Positions 33,555 through 44,575 of a DNA stretch of 64,000 nt are shown here, piece after piece (position 1 is the first letter of the stretch; every line of letters starts with the position of its first letter). This stretch comes from Morinoia aosen (lineage: Eukaryota > Arthropoda > Malacostraca > Amphipoda > Talitridae), in contig CM059563.1 of the NCBI GenBank assembly GCA_030386875.1, forward strand, positions 35,378,139 to 35,442,138, given 5' to 3'. The translations under genes were made by a program, and so were the position numbers. Below the pieces are notes generated by a model. It was not told the DNA's origin, did no database searches, and worked only from the letters and a program-made list of their open reading frames with translations.

Positions 33555-35443
33555 GGTTTGCCAAGGCGACAATATGGTTCCCACTCTTACACGAAACTTC
33601 TCTCCAGGAGGAACTGCTGGACAAAGAAGGCCAAATTGCCCCGAAGGCCACATCCATAAACACGTTGAAGGAGCCCATGTCTCCAAGCGGTATCATATGC
33701 TTTGTGCAGGTCGAAAAAGACACACAAGCTCTGCTTGCGGGCGGCAATATTCTGGACCAGATGATTTTGCAGCCTCATGACAGCATTCGTGGTCTCCCGA
33801 AGCTGCCTGAAGCCGAACTGGACATGATTCAAAATTTCTTCCGCTTCCAGCCATCGGACAAGGCGAACGTTTACGATCCTCTCCAACAGCTTGCACACAC
33901 AACTCGTTAGGGCGATAGGTCGGTAGCTGTCTGTACGGGTGGCCGGCTTCTGAGGTTTGGCAAAGGCAATGATTGATGCAGTGCGCCAGTCTTTTGGAAA
34001 TACGCGGGTCGTCCAGACCTTATTGAATATATGAAGTAGCTAGCGTAAGGCTGTTGAATGCATCCTCTTGAGCATCTGATAATGAATCCCATCAGGGCCT
34101 GGTGCAGTATTGTTGCAAGTTCTCAAGGTGCGGTAGATTTCAAGAAAGGTGATAGGCTCGTTGTACGCGAAGGCTGCTTCTGTTGCGAAGTCTGGTTTAT
34201 GTTGTTCTCTTTGGCATTTTTGTGCTCGGAAAGCAGGTGGATACTGAGCTTCGCTACTATTATGCGTGAAACTATCAGCCAGTGCCGCCGCCACCCGCCG
34301 AGGATCCGCCGTGAGTATGCCGTTCACTTCTAAACAAGGCCTGCCACAGCTGTATTTTCCTTTCATCTTGCCCACACGTTGCCAAATTTTGGTCATCGGC
34401 GTGTCGGCATTTAGGCTGCTAACATATTTGCGCCACGAGCTCCGCCTAGCAGCATCCTTGATGAATTGGGCCTTCGCTCTCACTCGCTTATAAGCAATTA
34501 TATCCGCCAGCTCGCCGGTACGTCTAGAGCGTCTCAGGGCTTGCCGCCGCTCGAAGTTCGCCACAGCGCAGTCATTGTTCCACCAAGGAACACGGTACTT
34601 TAGTGTACCACCGCGTGACATCGGGATACCAGCACTAGCAGCACTCCTGAGGGTACCGGTAAATCGCTCCACCATGTCGTTAACTTCCAGCAGGTCATTC
34701 ATTTCTTCCATCTCGGTTAGGGCTTCAAAAGTATCCCAGTTTGCACGCTTCATGCAGTATCGAGGTTCTGCTGGCACTGGAGCAAACTCCCTCACTTCCA
34801 TCACAATGGGGAAGTGGTCACTGCCATAAGTATCTTCCAGCACACTCCACAGAATATCGGGGAACATATCTGGAGTGCTGAAACTGAGGTCGATGGTGGA
34901 GGTCGTCCCTGTTTGGACGTGAAAATGAGTGGTGGTCGCAGTGTTGAGCAAACAGAAATTGGATCTCGTAATGAATTGGTTGATGAGCCTACCACGCTGG
35001 TCGCTTTGGGCGTTGCCACAAGCCTCGTGCTTCGCATCGAGGTCGCCTACCATAAAAGCGGGCCCAGTCAATTGAGTACTGATATTCTCAAAATCCGGCG
35101 ACGAGAAAGGTTCAGCTGGGGAGATATACATGTTACAGATGGTGGTCATTTTCTCGTTGAACCAAAAACGGATGGCCATTGCCTGGATCTGGGTGTTCAT
35201 CGGCACTTTGGAATAACCCAAGTCCTTCCTTAAAAGAACAGCTAGTCCAGATCCAGGGACAGGATTTGGTACGTGAGAGAAAGTTTCTATATTATAGTTA
35301 GCTGGTGGGGTCGGAGTTATGTCTCCTAGCATGGTCTCTTGGAGACATATGCACAGTGGTTGTTGTTGTTGTATGATGGTCAGCAGGTCACCGTAATTTC
35401 TACGGTATCCCCTATAATTCCATTGTAAAACCCTCAGTGTCAT
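33555..35443 (-). pseudogene. I-type LINE ORF2, 5' half: endonuclease and start of RT
   Basis: ATG at 35,443 opens an apurinic-type endonuclease: LQWNYRGYRRN, LQET, GDLDAKHEACG where GDFNAHH is usual, and GSDHFPIVM (near 34,810). A linker (WWNNDCAVANFERR) and the start of RT (NNTAPGPDGIHYQML near 34,090) follow. A second frame (33,898-33,587) continues RT: ERIVNVRL, QFGFR and FFDLHKAYDT. Homology ends near 33,555 just before the QGS motif, in an A-rich tract. The partner 3' half lies at 31,790-29,920 beyond 1.8 kb of unrelated DNA. Frameshifted, so inactive. Confidence 0.85.
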
Positions 35444-35838
35444 GTTCCCTTCCCTGGGGGTTGCTCTTTAGGATCAGGCGGTCTTTGGTGTGATGGTGGT
35501 GTAGTCGGTGCTAGTCTCTCCCCCCCCCCCCCCGCGTGCAAAGGCACTGTTGGGAGAGGTTTTGGAAGAACCTTCGATGGTAAAGACCACACTCTTGTAA
35601 AGTCAGGCGCAGTCTCCTCTGACACTCTTCCAATGTGGTCCAACGAACGCACACGCTGTGCCACCGAGGGTTCTGGCTTTCTCACACTTCTGCGGCTCTC
35701 GTGAATAGACCTTACATCTTGGGGAGGTGGCATCTCAGATTGTTTGTTTGTGCTATAGGGGATCGCAGGATCCTCGTCGATTGGACGGGCCACCTCTGTC
35801 GATGTTTCGTCTATGAAGTTTGGCTTGGTGGGCGTGAT
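35440..35838 (-). pseudogene. I-type LINE ORF1, C-terminal fragment
   Basis: Open frame without its own start, entering from a stop at about 35,841 and ending TGA at 35,442-35,440. The sequence is Pro/Ser/Arg-rich with a Gly run (GGGGERLAPTTPP), matching the linker after the zinc knuckles of I-type ORF1. Its stop overlaps the ORF2 start as ATGA. A run of 15 C at 35,520-35,534 lies in this frame and is a slippage hotspot for replication or sequencing. Confidence 0.6.
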
Positions 35839-35859
35839 TCAAATTTTTACTTATTTGTT

Positions 35860-36051
35860 TTAAGTATACCAGTTTGACGTGCTGGTATCCTCGAGGGATA
35901 GATAATTACGTTATTACGTTTGACAGGGTCACCAGCATTTACGGTGCCTATGGCTAGGCACATAAATACAAATTTTAAGTCTTACTATTGAATGTTTGCT
36001 TGGCCCTTTGACTCAGAAGGAGTGGGTAATCGGGTGCTCTACTGGCACCGA
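35860..36051 (-). other. Possible 3' tail of another I-type LINE
   Basis: On the - strand, TGCTGGTGACCCTG near 35,940-35,925, followed by an AT-rich tail with ATTA units, matches the 3' terminus of the chimeric LINE at 47.27-47.23 kb. The hairpin GTGCCTAGCCATAGGCAC lies just upstream. Too short for certainty. Confidence 0.3.
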
Positions 36052-37855
36052 GGGTAGTGTGCTGAGCTGCACTCTCTTCTCTTTTGCTGTAAATGACATC
36101 ACCTCAACACTGCCAGCCGATGTCTCGTCGTCATTCTACGTCGATGACTTCATGATCTAATCTTCATCAGCGTATTTACCGGCACTGTCGCGCAGGGTGC
36201 AGTTGGCAATCAACGGTGTGAATGACTGGGCGACAGAAAATGGCTTCGTATTCTCCACTAGGAAGACTGTAGCCCTGCACTTTTAGGACGCTGCCGACGG
36301 GACCCTCCACAGCTACTGCTCCGGTGAGTACCGATAAGCTTTGCTCACAGTGCTAAATTTCTGGGTCTGACTATTGACGACAAACTATCGTGGAAACCCC
36401 ATTTGTCCGCGCTAAAGTCTGATTGCAATAGAAGAATGAACCTATTGAAATGTGTATCAGGCCTGGCGTGGGGAGCTGACCGTGTAACGTTGCTGCGCCT
36501 ATACAGAACCCTGATCAGAAGTAAGCTGGACTATGGATGCACTATATACCAGTATGCAAGGGAAACTTCATTATCAGCACTAGACCCGGTGCACCACACA
36601 GCCATAAGGCTTTGCACTGGCGCCTTTCGGACCTCCCCGTCGGTCACTTTGTGTGTGGAGAGTGGAGAACCCCCACTTTGGCTCCGCCGTGTGCAGCTGA
36701 GCCTACAGTACCTGGCTCGTCTAGATCAGCTGAATCTGTCTCCTACATGGAGAAGCGTGCACGCGCCTTCAGGGCGATATCTGCCTTTTCCGTATTGTCT
36801 GCCATCATCACTGAACTATCCTGCGCTGAAGGCTGCCATGCAGTTGGGACCCATAAGAGTGCAACCTGTGCTTTTTGACTGCTCTCCGACATGGCGTGTC
36901 CCCGGGGAGAGCTTCTGCCCTGGATGTCAAATGCCTAAAAGGGAGTCGATGCCGGCTAACATCCTGAAGGAAATTTTCATGGAACACATACTGGAGAAAC
37001 ACGCAAACTCTGTGAAGATTTATACGGATGGTTCCAAGATAGGAGATGCTGTGGGATGTGCCGCTGTATCGGGGGAAATAGTAAGGGCTAGGAGACTGCT
37101 CCCAGAGACCTCGATTTTCTCAGCAGAGCTGTATGGTGTGATGGAAGCGATACTGCTGATCGAGGAGCACACATATCACTCTTTCACCATCTTCGTAGAC
37201 TCGAAAAGTGTAATAGATGCTGCTCAGATGTACAACAGCACACACCCCATTATTGCGGAGATCGTCACAAAGCTGGCACAGTTCGTAAATGAACCAACAG
37301 AAGAGTGTTGAGATATGCTTGGTGCCCGCGCATGTGGGGATATCTGGCAATGAGAGAGCGGACCGAGAAGCTAAACAAGCTGCTGGGTCAAGTGAGAGAA
37401 CACTGAATTTGATGGTCCCTTCCCGTGATTATTATCATCACATCAAGGCGGCGGTGAAGGATCTGTGGCAGCGAAACTTTATGGACACAACTGACAATAA
37501 ATTGAGAAACGTTAAGCCCACTGTTCGAGAGTGGTCATCATCTAGCTGCCGTGCCCGTCGAATGGAGGTGATACTTTGCCGCCTCCGCATCAGCCATACT
37601 CGTATAACGCACGGCCACCTTATGGAGCGACAGCCGCAGCTGCAATGCAAACGGTGCCGTGTTCCTGTGACAGTCGTACATTTTCTTGCTGAATGTCCAA
37701 GATACTCTGCTATTCGTAATGTGTGTTTCCCAAATCTTCGTGGCTACGCAGAGGATGTGTTAATTGGAATACTTAGGGAGAACGAACTCTCAGGCTTTAA
37801 TGCGGAAGCGTTGCAGCTGTTCCTGGAGAGGTGCAAGCTATATTCTGAGATTTAG
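36052..37855 (+). pseudogene. I-type LINE ORF2, 3' half (right-arm copy)
   Basis: Same content as the left-arm copy: end of RT with YVDD (near 36,140) followed by a stop, RT thumb and RNase H in 36,403-37,311, and RNase H end plus Cys/His tail in 37,289-37,855. Here the second segment reads CLVPAHVGISGNERAD without the extra one-base lesion of the left copy. A frameshift near 37,300 and the stop after YVDD remain in both copies and so predate the duplication. Confidence 0.85.
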
Positions 37856-37930
37856 CTGGAAGCCACGCAGTAATGCACTGTAGCCAGGCGTGATATCGTA
37901 TTGGAAGATTGTAGATGAAGAAACTGCAAT

Positions 37931-38026
37931 ATGGCCGGGCGCGCTACGTTGGTACCTTGGGGGTTTCAGCGTGGGTAAGGCGTCCGGCCATAAATGGGTG
38001 GGCAGCTGAAACCCCCTTCGGGGTTT
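37931..38026 (+). ncRNA. Structured LINE 3'-UTR motif, right-arm copy
   Basis: Identical counterpart of the left-arm motif on the + strand: crossing stems of 11 and 12 bp and a competing hairpin on the last strand. Confidence 0.6.
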
Positions 38027-39361
38027 GGCTGCCCAGTGTTTTCGAATGTACCGTAGTATGCACAGAATTTTCAATAAGGAGACAATTATAATTTTGAGTT
38101 GTAATTGTAATCAGGATATAATTTTTGATGTTCATATAATGTTGATGTTCACCTTACGTGGTAAATCGGAAAGCGTGATACTGGTTAAATTATGTGACCT
38201 TCGGTGCGATATAGTTTGAAAAACTGAAGCGCTAGCAAACCTTTGTTACTACTACTACTACGCCCACCAGAGGGGGAAAGCGATGGGGGTGGCGTGACCT
38301 TGAACCCTCCCCCCCTCATTATTGGAGGTCAATTGAGCGTGCTTCTCTGCGGCAATGGCAATATAGTTCGTTCATTGGCTACTCAAAATGCTTTCATTTT
38401 TCAAACGAAACATTCTAATGCTGAGTAAATATTTTTTTTTAATTTTTGACAATTTCAGAATTTAGCTTTTCTGCCGTATCTATGATACCTCAACTTTCAT
38501 TCATAGCTCGATACAGCTGCAGTATCATAGCTACGGCTATGGCGAGCACACCAATCCAAATGGCTTAAAAAGAACTACAAAACAGAGTTGACTTGAAAAA
38601 AACGTATTTTGGTGGAAAAAAATAGAAAAATAAAAAAGTGGTTCTTTCGAAGAATTACACGTATTGTCGTATGATGTATATTTTTTCCCAGAGTTCCAGA
38701 GCTACAGCAATGTAAATTATTTCAATCGAAATGGCTTGAAAAGAGCTTCAAAAGCTCGAGTTCATTGTAAAAAACCCAGTAGTTCAAGAGATGAGAAGAA
38801 AAACAATTTTTTTTGCGAAAAACACGTTTCTATGGAAACTTGATAATTGGTTCCTCAAATGTATCTTCTTCCACAATTTCAGAGCTACAAGAGTAGTTTA
38901 TATACCATTCGATAGAGCTTAGCAAGCTGTATCCATAAGGGCTACAAATGTTCGATGCATCCATCACTTTGAAAATTACACGACATGAAAAAAACTGAAA
39001 AAAGGTCACATTTTTTTTTAATTCCAAAAATTCACAAAAAAGTCATCAAAATTCCTTTGCCCATATGGTTATATGGACATATAAGCAATCTAAACACGAA
39101 GTACTGGTTCTGTAACTTCAAAATTGTAGAAGATAGATTTTGAAAAAAACTATTTTATCGTATTTTTCGAAAATAAAAAAATCCAGTGCAGATACAAAAA
39201 TTTTGTCCAGGTAACAAATGATCTTTGCATCATTTAACACCTACTGTGACAATTTCAGACAAATCCATCCGTAAATAGCGGACTTTTTTTCTACTCTTAC
39301 GGTGTCTTTAAGGATGATCCACATTTGATGAACTTACAGACATGAGCCTTCATGTCCATTT

Positions 39362-39800
39362 ACACTCTCTCGTACAATAATGCAAACAAAATTAAAATGG
39401 CTCCACTCTAGTTTGTATTGTGGAGTTAGAAAATTAATTATAGGGGAGACACTGATGGGATTAAAACTTTTAGGTTTGTTGATGATAAAAGGCTACATGG
39501 TAGACTGAAAATGAGTATAGAACAATGGTATAAAAATCAGAACCTTGCATATATTCTGTGTGCTTCAAAATATAAATTAAGCCTTGAATGTGCAAACAAC
39601 TAAGTACAATTCAATTTGGTTCGAAAAATCTTATTTTTTGATAAATAATCATTTCAGATATTCTAAAAGAAAAATAGCTAAGAAGTTGATCTTGACTAAT
39701 CTGATTATAAAGTTTGGCAAAGCAACCAAAATTGGATTTATTTTGAGGCCTTACATGTGGGAAATATGATTTCTCTTGCTGCAGTTCAGAGTTGAAGAAT
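39362..39800. other. No gene seen
   Basis: AT-rich DNA between the inverted duplication and the second GACTCC array. Confidence 0.5.
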
Positions 39801-39802
39801 GC

Positions 39803-40050
39803 AGGGTTGCGGAGTCGGAGGAATGAATTTGCGACTCCGACTCCACCTTTCCAGAATTTGGCGACTCCAACTCCGACTCCGACTCCATCTTTCCAGAATT
39901 TGGCGACTTCGACTCCGACTCCGACTCCATCTTTTCAGAATTTGGCGACTCCGACTCCGACTCCATCTTTCCAAAATTTGGCGACTCCAACACCGACTCC
40001 GCATATTTGCAATTTTGGGACTCCAACTCCACCTATTCATAATTTATAAG
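39803..40050 (+). repeat. GACTCC minisatellite, second array
   Basis: Opens with GCAGGGTTGCGGAGTCGGAG, the reverse complement of the end of the 24.3-kb array. About five units of roughly 45-54 bp follow, each with GGCGACTCC, one to three ACTCCG, and a (A/T)CTTTCCAGAATTT linker. Open in several frames by periodicity only. Confidence 0.9.
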
Positions 40051-40069
40051 ATGAATATTTTATTTCTTT

Positions 40070-40740
40070 ACTAGCGTACACGGTCCGTCAAAAATGACGG
40101 GATTCAATACTTTTCTTCAACAAATTTTCGTTCGAGTGGAGTTTCCATGCTTAAACTCATTCCAACGGTAACTTATTTTTCTTATTAGAGTAATGAACAC
40201 TTGGAACAAAGTATTTTTGAGCCGCAAGAGAAGTAGTTATAGCCATTCCTGTCGTACCCTAGATACAGAAATTCAGCATTACTGAAAGCAACTGCGAGCT
40301 TGTGTATGTATATTGTAATATGCAATAGAGTGTATTGTAATACAGTACATTGTAATATACAATACTCCGCCGAACTCGGTATCCACGATTCGAACTCTGG
40401 TATATAAGGCTCTGGATCTCCCAATTGTTTTGAAAGTGGCATTATAGCTAGAGTCCTTGTACAGCGAAAATGAGTGTATTAATTGACCGTGAACTGAAAC
40501 CAAGACAGCCAGTGCTACTTTTTTCCTATCGATTCTTAGGAGCGTGACACGAAACGTATAAATAAACACACGACTGTCATTCTTAGTAGTAGACGGTTGC
40601 AGATGTTGAAACCTGTACATATGCTCACTATATTCTTTATTAACGAACGAATTTTAAATTGACTGCAGAATGTTAATTGACAAGTTACTAGAGTACATGA
40701 TTTTTGAAAAATGACGGGATTCGATGGTATCGTTTTAAAA
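40070..40740. other. Non-coding stretch with a dispersed terminal motif
   Basis: GTACACGGTCCGTCAAAAAT at 40,076 resembles GTGCACGGCCCGCCAAAAAT at 60,794, and an AATGACGGGATTC phrase recurs at 40,712. An imperfect palindrome of TGTAATAC phrases lies at 40,310-40,370. No gene seen. Confidence 0.45.
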
Positions 40741-40756
40741 AAAACTCAAGATAAAG

Positions 40757-41224
40757 ATGACAAATATCGGTAAGTTCTGCGTGCAACGCAATTTTAACAA
40801 AAACAAAACCTTCCCTTATATAGGATCATCATCTGAAATACTTAGAAAAAAATTACTGTTACTGTCTTCGTTCTTTCCGCACATTTCTTTTCAAGTATTG
40901 TTAGTAAATAAGTTCACTATTGGGTCAATTTTTCATTTTGAAAACAAACTTCCTGAATGTTTCCGCTCCTGCCTTGTTTATAAATACAGTTGTGCACAAT
41001 GTGCATCTGCATATGTGGGCTCAACGAGCCGCACATTGCGTGTAAGGCGGTCGGAACATACAGGAATAAGTGATAGAACATGTGCACGCCTTTGCCATCC
41101 TTCCCATTCCTCAATTAGGTCTCACACAGAGTTTCAATGCAATTCATCAATTTCTGCATCAGACTTTTCCATATTAGGTTATTCCAGTAATTCAGTTAAA
41201 CATAGAATTTTAGAGTCCCTCTAA
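40757..41224 (+). pseudogene. Penelope-like element fragment with GIY-YIG endonuclease
   Basis: C-terminal part of a Penelope-like retroelement polyprotein. It starts in the end of the RT region (TFPYIGSSSEILRKKLL...FP), then the GIY-YIG-type nicking domain: VYKYSCAQCASAYVGSTSRTL, R..EH, FQCN, DFSILG and RILESL. A stop follows RILESL, where homologous IHKLKPKLN continues in frame. RT palm motifs are missing, so the copy is 5' truncated and inactive. The flanks, AAGATGACAAATAT before and AAGATGACAAACAAATAT after (about 41,556), may be a target duplication. Confidence 0.8.
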
Positions 41225-41379
41225 ATCCACAAATTAAAGCCTAAGCTTAATGACATGCAGAGCGCTCACCCTCTTCACATAGTTAGAACCTTTACCAATC
41301 CTCCTGTCACTTTCTTTCATTCTCATGTGTGCCACTGTCGAGATAACAACAGTTACTCTAGTTTAGGTTTTCAACATTT

Positions 41380-41470
41380 CAATATTGTCATTTCAGATTG
41401 TTTAAGCCAAAGATGGATCTAGTTTATTAATGTTTTCACTATTGTCATTTCAGATTGTTTAGCTGAAGAT
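41380..41470 (+). repeat. Tandem duplication in Penelope-like 3' region
   Basis: A unit with ATTGTCATTTCAGATTGTTT then AAGATGG(A/G)TCTAG occurs twice, about 61 bp apart, with the second copy carrying the ribozyme-like core. Confidence 0.75.
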
Positions 41471-41487
41471 GGGTCTAGGCCCGAAAC
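41463..41487 (+). ncRNA. Hammerhead-ribozyme-like core of Penelope-like element
   Basis: CTGAAGA (41,463-41,469) fits CUGANGA, followed by a short stem GGGT-CTAG-GCCC and GAAAC (41,483-41,487). Hammerhead ribozymes are known in Penelope-like elements. An extra T precedes the stem, and I did not establish stems I and III. Confidence 0.45.
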
Positions 41488-41555
41488 GTTCTAATTTTTG
41501 ACATAAAGTTTTTTAAAAATGAAATGTCGCCTGGTTTTTGCAGTTTTGTTTTGTT

Positions 41556-41730
41556 AAAGATGACAAACAAATATACCCATCCTAATAGTACCGGCGATTA
41601 AAATACGGTATTCTCGTACTTGTGCACTGGTGAAACTTTTATCACAGTTACGGTCATTAAGTATCTTTAAGAATGTCGCAGACGCACACACCAACCAAGC
41701 AAGCAACAACACTGTATTATAATTTAAATT
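41556..41730 (+). repeat. Dispersed ~150-bp repeat, copy at 41.6 kb
   Basis: Contains ACTTGTGCACTGGTGAAAC and ACGGTCATTAAGTATCTTTA, shared with 16.45-16.58 (inverted), 43.77-43.90 (inverted), 44.37-44.51 and 60.85-60.98 kb. Confidence 0.8.
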
Positions 41731-41986
41731 ATTATTCGGCAAGAAGGTTAAAAATAATGCCATACCTTTTTACTGCGATTAGCCGCATTTTCGTGACAAT
41801 AGATTCGATTTTGACGCAATGTTTATTATTTATAAACAAAAGTGAGAAGATGCCAGGTTTGTCATAATATTTTAATGGTATCCATGATACTGTCCAAGCA
41901 AGCAGATTCCCATTATAATAAAATAGGAGAAATTACGCACGAGAACATATATTTATTTACAAATTGACGGACACCTGGATTTATTA

Positions 41987-42759
41987 TACCGGATGTCCCA
42001 AAAAATGTCCCCGATTTTAATTAATTATCTCTCCGCTTTAAACTAAAATAATTGAATTTTCTTTATTCACAATGTAATAAATTTTGCTTCCTTTTCGAAT
42101 AATTTAAGTTTTTGAAAATCAGTTGAAAAAACACTTTACAATGATCAATTTACTTACTGAAAGGGGTAGAAAAACTAATTGTTCAGAGGAAAAGTTTTTT
42201 AAGCAATATTGATACTCTTCCTTATTTTGTATTTTCCAAAAAAATGAACAAACAAAAATGTAAAAAATAACAAATCATTACAATAAATAACGTTTAAACA
42301 AATAAAGTAATTCAGTATCCTTCGACATACCCTGCATTTCTCTCAAGGCAAGTATTACTTCTGGCCACCATTGAACGAAGAGTTTCACAGAATTATTTCA
42401 CCGTTTTCTTTCAGTGCTTGAAACACTTTTATTGAAAACACTTGAAACCTCTCAGAGGGTTTAAATACTTGGTGGTATGTAGGATAAATTATTATGAAAT
42501 AATTCTTAACAGTAGGTATTGAGAAATGAAGGATACCAGTGTTGCTTTTAAAACTTTCCCTGTGAACAATTAGTTTTTCTACCCTTTTCAGTAAATTGAT
42601 CATTGTAAAGTGGTTATTCAACTAATTTTCAAAAACCTAAATTATTTGAAAAGGGAATGAAATTTACTACATTGTGAAACACACAATTAAAATATGTTAA
42701 TTTAAAGCGGAGATATAATAAATTAAAAAGTCGGGGACATTTTTGTGGGGCACCCGGCA
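41987..42759. mobile_element. Mariner-like foldback element with TA target sites (773 bp)
   Basis: Ends are inverted repeats TACCGGATGTCCCAAAAAAT and its counterpart ending GGGGCACCCGGCA, each next to TA. Inside, arms of about 190 bp mirror each other (e.g. ACACTTTACAATGATCAATT left, AATTGATCATTGTAAAGTGG right). GGGTGTCCCA-type ends with TA duplication are known for arthropod Tc1/mariner-group elements. No transposase ORF; non-autonomous. Confidence 0.8.
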
Positions 42760-43147
42760 TAGCGTTGATTGTTCTCATACAATAAAAGGGCAAGTATTCC
42801 CTTTAACAAATAAATAAATTGGTTTAGGTATTTCCTATGCGTAATCACTCCTATTTTATTACAATGGAATTTTAGGATTTGAAACCTAAGGGCTACTGTT
42901 CGAACATTTATTTCTATTACAGAACAACTTCATGGGAACAATAGCAAGTCGTTTCCCGAGATGCGCAAAAAGGGAAACAGCACTCAAGTTAGGCATATCT
43001 TGAGGATTCCAACAGTACGCACAGCAGCGTCCTCTGTACTATTTTTATTATAAATTCCTTTAAAACGGAGACCGATGATCTTCTTTAACGAAATTTTAGT
43101 TTTAAAAACGAAACTCCTTAAAAATAGAAGACAACCAATGGACGTGG
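42760..43147. other. No gene seen
   Basis: AT-rich non-coding DNA. Confidence 0.5.
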
Positions 43148-44032
43148 CCTGTCATCAGCACGGTACTCCGGTAGGAAGTTTTAGTGGCGTTCTGAGTAGA
43201 TAGAAACAGAGTTCTAAGATGTCTGGTCGCCGATAGCTGAATATCGTATCTTATTGCAAGATTGCATGTAGCACTATGATTTTAACAATTAGTTGACAAT
43301 TAATTACCTTGAATAATAAGTGCCTGTTTACCGGGTCGAGGAGTGAAAGTCGCAGAAAGAGACTGCTTTTTACGCCAGATAAATAAGTTAGAGGTGCCAG
43401 ACCGACTTTTATTAAAAGGGCGACATGCTGCCCAAACAGAGTAAGCTCATGGATAATTTAATTAGTGAACGCCAGTGCGTCACGAGTAATGTTAATTTAA
43501 GCGATTTTAGGTATTCAGGTCTGGTAGAAGCTTGAACATTCTTAATTATAGAAAGTTAAATTTAAACAAAAAACGAAAAGAAAAGATGTAGCTGCAAAAC
43601 AAAAAGACGAAGAAAAGAAAGAACTAATTTCAACAGTTTCAAATCTTGTCTGTCAACTATGACAGGCCATCTGAAGGAAACTTTGTTTTCCACAAAGCCG
43701 CCATCAGAAAAACGGGTTTTCGACAGGAAATTTCACTGAACAAATAAAAATGGCTGTCTATCTTTGTTGGTTGGTCTGTCTCCTTTTCACGCTCTTAAAG
43801 ATGCTTAATGACTGTATCCGTGATGCGAGTTTCACCAGTGCACAAGTACTAGAATATTTCAATCGCGGGTACTATAAGGCTGGATATATTTCTTTATGAT
43901 CCACATCTGGAGAATTCGTATAAAGATGATATTGAATCCCATCATTTATCACGGGTCGAGTACACAATTCTATACACTGAATGTTTCAGAACACGAGGTA
44001 CAAAATTGCACACCAAGTAGAAAATGGCTAAA
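43148..44032 (+). repeat. Long dispersed repeat, copy 2
   Basis: Direct repeat of 15,827-16,712. The first half matches no other sequence in the window. The last about 330 bp forms the left arm of the foldback unit ending near 44,575. Confidence 0.9.
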
Positions 44033-44575
44033 TAAACACTTTTAATTCCATGAAATTTCCCCCCAAAAATCGGGGTCGTGAGATATTAGCTGTTTATTGT
44101 TTTTAATGCAGAAATTTAATGGCACAATTACTCGCAATATTTATTTTGAAGTTACTTTCCAAAATTGTTCGAAATGTGTTCCACCTACATCAATGCACTT
44201 TTCGAATGTTAGCCCTAACGACTGCCGGGTATTAGGAAACACGTCTGGCATTAAGGTATCTCACCTGCAGCCTCTGCAGTTCAGTCCACAAGATCTTCCT
44301 CAGACTCAATGGGTGCAGCATAAACAAGGCACTTCATGTGTCCCCAAAAATTGATTCTCCAGGTGTGGATCATAAAGAAATACATCCAACCTAATAGTAC
44401 CCGCGATTAAAATATTCTAGTACTTGTGCACTGACGAAACTCGCATCACAGATACAGTCATTAAGCATCTTTAAGAGCGTGAAAAGGAGACAGACCAACC
44501 AACAAAGACGGACAGCCAATTTTATTAGTTCCGTGAAATTTCCTGTTGAAAACCCGTATTTCTAGTTTAAACTTC
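43700..44575. repeat. Inverted-repeat unit around a transposase remnant
   Basis: 43,700-43,915 and 44,355-44,575 are inverted copies of each other (e.g. GTTGGTTGGTCTGTCTCCTT against AAGGAGACAGACCAACCAAC). They enclose the transposase fragment. The arms are the dispersed ~150-bp repeat plus flank. Confidence 0.8.
44081..44356 (-). pseudogene. Tc1/mariner-superfamily transposase 3' fragment, second copy
   Basis: Closely matches 18,946-19,230 on the same strand and carries the C-terminal GGTHFEQF.. end with its stop near 44,147 and an internal deletion relative to the other copy. It lies inside the inverted-repeat unit. Non-functional. Confidence 0.65.

Larger units (their letters stand above)
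36052..39361 (+). repeat. Right arm of the 3.3-kb inverted duplication
   Basis: Reverse complement of 28,415-31,723. It starts abruptly inside the LINE RT at the QGS motif and ends in non-coding flank. I see no poly(A) tail or target duplication at its ends, so it does not look like an ordinary retrotransposition of the LINE. Confidence 0.95.

Noticed and set aside
33484-33780. + strand ORFs across 33.5-35.2 kb
   Set aside because: Antisense shadows of the LINE ORF2 on the - strand.
36052-39361. Right arm interpreted as a LINE 3' transduction
   Set aside because: No poly(A) or tail repeat at 39,361 and no target duplication, so ordinary retrotransposition is not supported, though it cannot be fully excluded.
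39751-40074. ORFs with repeated ESESPNSEKM or TPTPSFQNLA peptides
   Set aside because: Same artefact from the second GACTCC array.
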